10,249 nt of DNA, from contig MU631324.1 in the NCBI GenBank assembly GCA_026770615.1, forward strand, positions 368,708 through 378,956, read 5' to 3'. A program made the position numbers and the translations under genes. This document shows, piece by piece, positions 1 through 5,751 of the stretch (positions within the stretch are counted from its first letter, which is position 1; every line of letters starts with the position of its first letter). This DNA comes from Pavlovales sp. CCMP2436 (lineage: Eukaryota > Haptophyta > Pavlovophyceae > Pavlovales). The notes below the pieces were generated by a model. That model did no database searches. It was not told the DNA's origin and saw only the letters and a list, made by a program, of their open reading frames with translations.

Positions 1-180
1 CCCCAACCCCCAACCCCCAACCCCCAACCCAAATCCCCAACCCCCAACCCCAACCCCCAATCCCCAATCCCCAACCCAAATCCCCAACCCCAATCCCCAA
101 TCCCCAATCCCCCAATCCCAACCCCCACCCCGAACCCAAATCCCAACCCCCAACCCCATCCCCCAACGGCCCAACCCACC
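1..180. repeat. C-rich CCCCAA(C/T) low-complexity repeat
   Basis: The first ~180 bases are irregular runs of CCCC or CCCCC separated by AA, AAC, AAT or AAAT. The unit is close to CCCCAA but variable in length and spelling, unlike a regular telomeric array. It is not the CCCTAA repeat usual for stramenopile and haptophyte telomeres. It could be subtelomeric or a simple G/C-rich minisatellite at a contig edge. The complementary strand has many G4 runs and could form quadruplexes. Confidence 0.8.
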
Positions 181-338
181 CCAACCCGACGTGATCTACT
201 ACTTGCCTGCCTGGATGAGACCGGGACCAGTGCAGCGGCCGGCGCTCGAGGACGGAGGTGAGAGGGGGCGGAGCGCTCCACTCCCGCCCTGGACACTTGT
301 TCACCGACCCCCCCTACAGCTCGGGGCGAGGGGCGCAG

Positions 339-1607
339 ATGACGGGCGCGGCTGTCGAAGCGAAGGCGCTCAGGCTGACCACCGAGCACGCAGCGAAGGG
401 CGACCCCAACGCGCAGGACATACTCGGCTACCGTTACGAGTTCGGCGACGGCGTGGTGCAGGACCAGGCCGAGGCGCTGCGGCTCTACACGCTGGCGGCC
501 GTGCAGGGCGATGCATACGCGCATTTCCGCTTCGGCCTCTGCTACATGACTGGGAACGGGTTCACGCATGACGAAAAGAAGGGGGCGCGGCTGTTCAGGA
601 AGGCGGTTAAGCAGGGCCTTGTAGCCGCGCAGCTCAGCTTGGGCAGTTTCTTCGCTGAGGGCGCAGGCGTGGTGCAGGACGAGGAGGAGGCGGTCAAGCT
701 CTACAGGCAGGCCGCCGAGCAGGGCCTCGCAGACGCACAATGGTGCCTCGGCAAGAGCTACGCGGATGGCAGAGGGGGGCTTGCGCAGAACGACGAGGAG
801 GCGGCGCGGCTCTACCGGCAGGCGGCCGAGCAGAACTATGCAAGCGGGCAGCTCGCTCTTGGCGATTGCTACACGAAGGGCAAGGGCGTGCCTCTGGACC
901 AGACGAGGGCGGTGAAGCTATTCAGGCATGCGGCAGAGCAGGGCTTGGCTCCCGCGCAGAGCAACTTTGGCCACTGCTGCATGCTGGGCGTCGGCGTGGC
1001 GCACAACCTCGCCGATGCAGCGCGCTACTACCGCCTCGCCGCCGACCAGGGCCTTGCCGCTTCACAGCTTTGGCTCGGCTTTTTGTGCGAGCACGGGCAG
1101 GGCACGAAGCGCGATTTGGGCGAGGCCGTGCGCCTGTATCGTGCTGCCGCGGCGCAGCGCGACGTTCGGGCGCTGGCAAGGCTGGGCGTGTGCCTCGAGA
1201 AGGGCAGGGGCGTGGTGCAGAGCGAGGCGGAGGCGGTCGCAAGCTACGTCGCCGCATGCGAGCTCAGTGGCGCCGATACCTTGTTCGGATACGGCAAAGC
1301 TAACCTTGTTATGTTCGGCAAGGTAAGCGCGGCCGAGTCCTTCACCCCCCAGCTCGCCGTGAGCGAGCTGGTCCTCGCTGCCAGGCTGGGGCGCGCGGGG
1401 GCGATTGAGGAGCTCGCCTCGATCTCGAGCCGGCGCGAGATGGTGTCTGCCTACTGCCTGGGCTGCGGCGCAACGCACCAGCTGCGCCTGTACAGCCGTT
1501 GCCGCGTGGCCGCGTTCTGCGACGGCGACTGCACGCGACGCATGTGGCCGGCGCACAAGCCGTGCTGCAAGCAGTGGCAGGCCAACGCCGCCGCCACGGA
1601 GGAGTGA
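339..1607 (+). CDS. Sel1-repeat protein with C-terminal MYND-type zinc finger
   Basis: This 422-residue protein is probably a scaffold for protein-protein contacts; no enzymatic domain is visible. Residues ~22-310 hold eight Sel1-like (TPR-related) repeats of about 36 residues, each with the pattern A-x-LG-x-x-Y-x-x-G-x-GV-x-x-D-x-x-x-A-x-x-LYR-x-AAEQG. Residues 372-410 form a MYND-like finger: C373-x2-C376, C388, C394-x3-C398, then W-x2-HK-x2-C with H406 and C409/C410. The second metal pair normally reads C-x2-C; here its first Cys is Tyr385 (YSRC). Position 339 is the first in-frame ATG after a stop at 216; the open frame reaches upstream to 258 only through a GTG. Sel1 plus MYND proteins form expanded families in pelagophytes and haptophytes (known from the families, not shown here). 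An upstream coding exon cannot be excluded, since the context of this ATG is weak. No partner or substrate can be inferred. Confidence 0.85.
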   Translation: MTGAAVEAKALRLTTEHAAKGDPNAQDILGYRYEFGDGVVQDQAEALRLYTLAAVQGDAYAHFRFGLCYMTGNGFTHDEKKGARLFRKAVKQGLVAAQLSLGSFFAEGAGVVQDEEEAVKLYRQAAEQGLADAQWCLGKSYADGRGGLAQNDEEAARLYRQAAEQNYASGQLALGDCYTKGKGVPLDQTRAVKLFRHAAEQGLAPAQSNFGHCCMLGVGVAHNLADAARYYRLAADQGLAASQLWLGFLCEHGQGTKRDLGEAVRLYRAAAAQRDVRALARLGVCLEKGRGVVQSEAEAVASYVAACELSGADTLFGYGKANLVMFGKVSAAESFTPQLAVSELVLAARLGRAGAIEELASISSRREMVSAYCLGCGATHQLRLYSRCRVAAFCDGDCTRRMWPAHKPCCKQWQANAAATEE

Positions 1608-2594
1608 TGGCGAACGCGCGCGCGTGTGCAAACAAGCGGGACGAGCATATCCAACTTTATCGGCTCGTCCATTATCCAGCTGACTGTCTGCGGAGTCTGA
1701 GTGATGTGCGTGTGTGTGTGTAAGCACAAATGATTTACGAGCTTGCCATGACGCGGCAGGCTCTTTCTGAAATGTTGGTCGTCTGGTGAAATGATAAGCA
1801 AATACACTGTCACATCATCTCAGGCTGCTGTTACATAAAAATGATATATGGTATTAAAAACTTAATACTTTTTATAAATAAGTTATTCACTAAGTAATTA
1901 ACTCATCGGGCAAAAATATCCTATAAAAGAAATTGTTATTATAATCGTGACGCATATTTAGCAGCAATGGTGAATAATAGCCTTTAGAATTACTGGAATG
2001 CCAAGCAAATCATTTTGTTGTATATTCAATAAATTATTATTAATTTGCAATCGGGGGCGCTCCCGGGGAAGCTTCTCCAGGAGCCCCCGACCGCGCCGAA
2101 ACGATGGTTGAACCCCGAGCCTGTTCTAAAACGGGAGGGGCCGGACGGAAGGCACCGCACACGCGTTTAATGATTCACGCCTAAAATTGAAAGTTGCACG
2201 CAAATATTTAAAAATACAAGCGCTTTAGATGCTAGGGTTCTGCAGGATGGACAATTGAGGTCCGGACCGGATCTTTCGATGTCGCGTTCGGCTACATGCT
2301 GAGCTTTCGGTTGCATGGCGTGCGGACCCCTGAGCACGCGCCGAGCTACGCGTCTCGTTTAATGTTTAAATAATGCGTTCAAAAATTACATAAAAAGGTT
2401 TATAACCTCAAAACTAAGAACTCGGGTTGCGCGGCGTGGCGTGCGCGGGCAGCAGCGGCTGCGTCAGACAGTTGTGCGGTACACCTAGTTAATTCGGGTT
2501 GTTTACTACATTTTCGACAGAACCGCGGCTGGCCCGCGTCCCTCATTTCTTCTACGGTTATAAATTTAAATAGTTTAAAATACGCAATCACTGC
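1608..2594. other. AT-rich intergenic spacer
   Basis: No gene is supported here. A short (TG)n tract lies at ~1702-1721. Between ~1790 and 2050 the DNA turns strongly AT-rich, with a small inverted repeat (GTATTAA / TTAATAC, 1851-1868) and an AATAAA at 2028-2033. A GC-rich hairpin follows at 2051-2090. The rest (2091-2594) mixes GC and AT blocks without codon structure. Its right edge holds ATAAATTTAAATAGTTTA (2560-2577) and AAATACGCAATCACTGC, both of which recur near the duplicated translocator promoter. Confidence 0.6.
2051..2090. repeat. GC-rich hairpin in AT-rich spacer
   Basis: TCGGGGGCGCTCC (2051-2063) pairs with GGAGCCCCCGA (2080-2090) with a two-base bulge. The interior GGGGAAGCTTCTCC is itself nearly palindromic around AAGCTT, so the stem continues almost to the centre. 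It sits ~440 bp after the Sel1/MYND stop in otherwise AT-rich DNA. It could act in RNA 3' processing or be a remnant of a foldback element; nothing decides between these. Confidence 0.5.
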
Positions 2595-3281
2595 AATCGA
2601 ATGTGGTGTCGCGCGCCATCTCCTTGCCCACCGACTTGCGGAAGGCCTTGGTCCAGCGGACCTTGCGCGGATTGCGCTCGAGCTTGTAGCTGCGGTGGCA
2701 CTCCGAGCGACAGAAGTTGAAGACCTTTGCGTCGTTGCGCACGAACGTGACACCGTGCCCGGGGTACAGGGGATCGCGGACAATAAGAAGGGCGAAGTTT
2801 GAGCTTGAGGCTGAGCTTCTTAGCTATTTCTTCGGGTCGACGGATCAGCAGGCTCAGCTACTTAAAGCCTTCAGCGCCCTTCATATGAATTAACATATTA
2901 AAAAAAGTGCGCGTGAACAATAACTAATAGTTACGCCCGGCCGTGTGCCTCGTCGCGACTCGTACGTGCACGCGGTCGCGCGCACGCCTGTCGCGCGCTA
3001 TGACGCACATCGAGGGCGTGATCAGAAAGGCGCGCGCGGCGCTCGCAGGGTACATGACGTTCGTTGGTGTGATCTCTGATAACGAGATCCGCACGCTCTA
3101 GTCCCCCCCCCGGACCCTACCCTCAGCTTCTTATTTATTGTAAGGAGCTGGCTTTTGAGCAGGCTCGGCTTCATCGGGTAAAAAAAATAACGAGCCTCAG
3201 CTTCTTAACACTACGGCTTCTTCTTGCCCGCGATCCCCTGTAGCACGGGCCCAGGCAGAAGTAGCACGTGTTGATACGCGT
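2595..3281 (-). pseudogene. RLP24 pseudogene fragment, interrupted by a MITE-like insertion
   Basis: This is a dead, truncated copy of the intact RLP24 gene at 7672-8145. On the minus strand it begins at 3281, where the start codon reads ACG instead of ATG. It runs 13 codons (INTCYFC is recognisable, and CSG has become CLG), is broken by the insertion at 2767-3240, resumes exactly at the same site, and continues through the L24e zinc-finger region and [14 protein letters not shown] before homology stops at 2595, about codon 70. The C-terminal half of the protein is absent. Missense changes in otherwise conserved basic residues (for example KCHRNFKLK to ECHRSYKLE) agree with relaxed selection. 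The adjacent long minus-strand frame at 2400-2783 is out of frame with RLP24 and not a gene. Confidence 0.9.
2767..3240. mobile_element. MITE-like element with 24-bp TIRs and TA target duplication
   Basis: The left end reads CAGGGGATCGCGG-ACAATAAGAAG. The reverse complement of the right end reads CAGGGGATCGCGG-GCAAGAAGAAG, so 22 of 24 positions agree. The element is flanked by TA at 2765-2766 and 3241-3242. The intact paralogue has a single TA at the matching place (GGGG-TA-GCAC), so the 474-bp insertion and its 2-bp target duplication are seen directly. Subterminal GCTTCTTA motifs occur near both ends. No transposase is encoded. TA duplication with a CAG terminus fits the Tc1/mariner/pogo superfamily (established for the superfamily; assignment here is inference). 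A GC-rich core at ~2935-3101 differs sharply from the AT-rich flanks. Confidence 0.9.
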
Positions 3282-3743
3282 GGCTGCTCACGCCTGGCCC
3301 GGCCGACTCTCTTCGGCGGGTGGCTTTGGCGACGGGCCGCTGTGGTGCGTAAAGGGGTGCTGTCCTGGCGACGGGCCGCCCACCGCAGGCATTTTTAAAA
3401 ATCTAAGGGCGGATGCTATATTTGCGGATGAACGCGGCGCGGGCGTGTCGCTGTAATCTGCGTTGTGGCCCCGCGTACATGATCTCGCTGCCTGATGCCA
3501 CTGCGTGCGGTGGCGCGCTGTTGATTGAGGTGAAAGTGGCGGGGTGTAATCACTGCGATCAGGCTGTGCGTCTTTCTGACCCAGTCTTGGCCAGATCTTC
3601 TCCGGGTACCCCCAGCAGCCCGCATCTCGGCCTCCGGGAGCCTCACAACCATGCTGCGACGAATGCGTGCGCCAGCCGTTTCAAGGTTTAAATCGAAAGA
3701 GCTTTAAATACGCAATCACTGCCGTAGTCGTGGTTGCGTTACG
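3282..3743. promoter_or_regulatory. Duplicated copy of the translocator/RLP24 divergent promoter
   Basis: This is the inverted copy of 7210-7671, nearly the same length. Conserved blocks include the perfect palindrome ATTTTTAAAAAT (within 3390-3401), the stretch around GGTTTAAATCGAAAG, and GCAATCACTGCCG next to the translocator start. The small open frames on either strand differ by frameshift between the two copies, so the interval is regulatory or untranslated rather than coding. If it is still active it would drive the open presequence frame to its right and transcribe into the dead RLP24 fragment to its left. Confidence 0.5.
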
Positions 3744-3989
3744 ATGTTGGCGAAGACTTTGTTCGTGTTGGCCGCGGCCTCGGCCTCGGCCGGGCTCGCT
3801 CCGCGCGGCACTCCGGTGCTCGTGTCCCGCTTCCGCGGCGCCGGCGCGGACGCCGAGGGCATCAAGCTCGTGCCCAAGGTCGCGCTCGCGCCAGGCGTTC
3901 AGCCGCGCCTGCTCGTGCGCAGCGGCACGGCTAGCAAACCGATGTTGACGCAATCTCGAGGGGTTGCCTTTGTTCACAAATTAGAATAA
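3744..3989 (+). pseudogene. Orphan plastid-targeting presequence: 3'-truncated phosphate-translocator copy, frame still open
   Basis: This 81-codon open frame begins with the same signal peptide (MLAKTLFVLAAASASAG) and transit-like region as the intact translocator at 7209. Over the first ~62 codons only a few residues differ (FRG for LRG, D for N, Q for E, S for G and a small deletion). After the sequence CTAGCAA (3931-3937) homology stops, and 17 unrelated residues follow to a TAA at 3987-3989. All membrane helices are missing, so it cannot transport. The ATG context TTACG-ATG matches the intact gene and the copied promoter lies directly upstream. It is most simply a gene fragment. Because the frame is not broken, a short secreted or plastid-directed peptide remains possible. 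Confidence 0.65.
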
Positions 3990-4609
3990 ATTTAAATATA
4001 GTTTACGATGTGGTCCGCTGAATCATTCTGCGGGCCATTGGTGAAATGTTCCGCAGCACGTAGCTCGGCCTGGCGGCGACGCCCGCCCGCGCACGATGGC
4101 TTGTTTAAGAGATCGCGCGAAGGCGCAAGCATAAAACTTTTTGATCCCCGATCTTCGCTCACCTCGCTCTTCGACGTGTGTGCACGTCCTTTGTAACTAT
4201 GTGACAAGCTTCTTGCTCGCCGCCCGGAGGAGAAAGACGGAAAGGAAGGAGGCCGACAAGACGTGACCTCCGCCGAGAGGGTAACGGTAGGGAGTGTCCC
4301 CAACCCCCCGAGCGCTCGCCGCCAGCCCGCCATGGAGGCCTCCAGGCCCTCGGATTGGCGCTGAAGTCAAAGTGGCAATAACAATAGGCCATTTTTTTGG
4401 TCTTTTTACCACTCTACAGCACTTGACATGACTTGTAGCGGCGGGCCAAAGGCTCGTTTGATTAGGCTAGGCTTCTAAGGGCACGTTTACAACACCCCTA
4501 GCTATCCCCTAGGCCATCAAGCGCCCTCCCCTGACCTTTTACAACTCAGCTCTGACCTGAAATGTCCAAAATGTGGCAATAATGGTTACTTAGTTAGTAG
4601 TTAGGTTTA
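3990..4609. other. Spacer without a supported gene
   Basis: I see no conserved gene. The frames here (for example 3992-4333 on the minus strand, 113 codons with an ATG) have no recognisable domain and a composition typical of chance frames in GC-rich DNA. ATAAATTTAAATATAGTTTA at 3986-4005 closely repeats 2560-2577, so near-identical AT motifs bracket the left duplication arm. GTGGCAATAA occurs at ~4372-4381 and again at ~4573-4582. Confidence 0.5.
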
Positions 4610-4696
4610 GGGTCAAAATCTGAATTCGTGGCCAGTCCGGGGGGATATCGCAAAAAAAACCGGTCAAAATCCTCCGGAGTAACTCACGAACGGGAG

Positions 4697-4773
4697 GTGG
4701 TGCACAAAAGTTGCGGAGTCGTGAATGGGGCGGCGCCTCATTTACGAATCCGCAATTAACTTTTGTGCACCAC
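4697..4773. repeat. 77-nt hairpin of unit A
   Basis: GTGGTGCACAAAAGTT (4697-4712) pairs perfectly with AACTTTTGTGCACCAC (4758-4773). The stem continues with GCGGA/TCCGC beyond a 4-nt AATT bulge, then with the core GAATGGGGC / GCCTCATTT carrying a few mismatches, down to a very small loop. The arm sequence differs from that of the unit B hairpin. Confidence 0.9.
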
Positions 4774-5082
4774 TTCAGGAACCATGACTTTCTTTTCGTT
4801 TCCGAACGCTGATAATCGGAAATTTTAGTTATCTTTAGTACGTTCTCGACCCCAGAGGCACACGAGAGGCACACGAAGTGGGCTCCGACCGTCGAGGAGG
4901 GCTCTATTCGACAACAGCTGTCGACACTTAGCGCGCCTCAGTCAGGGGCGAACGATGTCTACTTCTTCGACCCGGCCACTGCTTTTTCCCCTCGGGTCGA
5001 AATTCGAATTAGTGGCCAGTCCGGGGTGAAATTGCGAAAAAGTCCGCTGAAAATCCCTCGGATTAACTCACAAACCGAGTTA

Positions 5083-5159
5083 GGCACAGAGGAGTTAGAT
5101 GCAAATTCGTGAATGGGGCGGCGCCCCATTCAAGAATCTGCATCTAACTCCTCTGTGCC
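5083..5159. repeat. 77-nt hairpin of unit B
   Basis: Twenty-one bases from 5083 (GGCACAGAGGAGTTAGATGC and one more) pair perfectly with 5139-5159. The inner stem pairs GAATGGGGC (5111-5119) with GCCCCATTC (5123-5131). Total length is exactly that of the unit A hairpin, and the core GTGAATGGGGCGGCGCC is shared, but the arms have different sequences. Confidence 0.92.
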
Positions 5160-5751
5160 CTATCGGGAACAATGACTTCCTTATCGCTTCCGAGGGCTGA
5201 GAATCGGAAATGTTAGTTACCTTTAGCATGTTGTCGACCCCAGATGCACTCAAGAGGCACACGAACGAGGTAGGCTACGACCGTCGAGAAGGCCTGTATC
5301 TGACAACAGCTATTGGTACTTAGCGCGCAGGGGCAAAGAATATCTACTACTTCGTCCCACCCACAACTTTTCCCCCTCCCCAGTGCGGAATCGCGCCACT
5401 AATTCGGATTTCGATCCCATCCCCAGTGCGGAATCCACTTATTCGGATTTCGACCCTTCAGACGTAGTAGGAGATTATAACACAGATTATAACTAACTAA
5501 AGGTAAAGCAAGAGAAAAGTACAGGCTATTTTTTCAAATTTCTAGAGGAAGAAACATGCTTGTTCAGAGCATCTTAGTTAGAAGCCCTGGCTGTGAGTGC
5601 ATAAAGCCGACTCGCGTCTGTCGGTCGGACAACAATGACGGGATGAACGGATGAATAAAACCTTAAACCAGCCCACGAGACGCTGCCGACGAGCGCGTGT
5701 CCTACTCGGGCGCGCTAGTCAGGCCGCACGGGCATCTCGCTTGCCGACCGC

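Larger units (their letters stand above)
2595..3937. repeat. Left arm of large inverted duplication (copy of 7013-7882)
   Basis: The reverse complement of this arm matches 7013-7882 almost base for base once the 474-bp insertion at 2767-3240 is removed. The match starts inside RLP24 (left end TTCGATT, about codon 70), runs through its 5' end and the whole shared promoter, and ends in the translocator presequence at CTAGCAA (3931-3937). Differences by eye are scattered substitutions and single-base indels, about one per 20-25 bases across the promoter. The unmatched spacer between the arms is ~3.1 kb and contains the rest of the intact translocator gene. Confidence 0.93.
4610..5456. mobile_element. 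Two-unit non-coding repeat with inverted-repeat termini
   Basis: Unit A starts GGGTCAAAATCTGAATTCG (4610) and unit B starts GGGTCGAAATTCGAATTAG (4994), a period of 384 bp. The units align along their length: shared blocks include GTGGCCAGTCCGGGG, TTAACTCAC-like sequence, a 77-nt hairpin, CATGACTT or AATGACTT, AATCGGAAA, GTCGACCCCAGA-like sequence and CGACCGTCGAG. The right end carries two inverted copies of the unit start, at 5395-5418 (pairs with the start of B) and 5435-5456 (pairs with the start of A), each preceded by CCCCAGTGCGGAATC. No coding capacity is visible and no clear target-site duplication flanks it. A nested or tandemly duplicated foldback/MITE-type element is the best reading; a satellite unit is the alternative. 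Confidence 0.7.

Noticed and set aside
258..338. Extension of the Sel1/MYND frame upstream of 339
   Set aside because: It would start at GTG, not used as a normal start in nuclear genes; the first repeat begins well after the ATG at 339.
922..1813. Several long antisense and out-of-frame readings across the Sel1/MYND gene
   Set aside because: GC-rich codons leave few stops in other frames; only the 339-1607 frame shows eight regular repeats and a zinc finger.
2051..2090. Bacterial-type terminator
   Set aside because: The hairpin is strong, but the window is eukaryotic and no T run follows, so a rho-independent terminator is not a sensible call.
2400..2783. 127-codon minus-strand open frame
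   Set aside because: It overlaps the RLP24 pseudogene but in a shifted frame and begins inside the MITE; its sequence equals the frame-shifted reading of the intact RLP24 gene.
3992..4333. 113-codon minus-strand frame with ATG
   Set aside because: No recognisable domain, poor start context and composition of a chance frame; the frames on the other strand are equally long.
4610..5456. tRNA or SINE promoter in the 384-bp units
   Set aside because: GGTCGAAATTCGAATTAG recalls a B box only loosely and no A box or cloverleaf can be placed around it.
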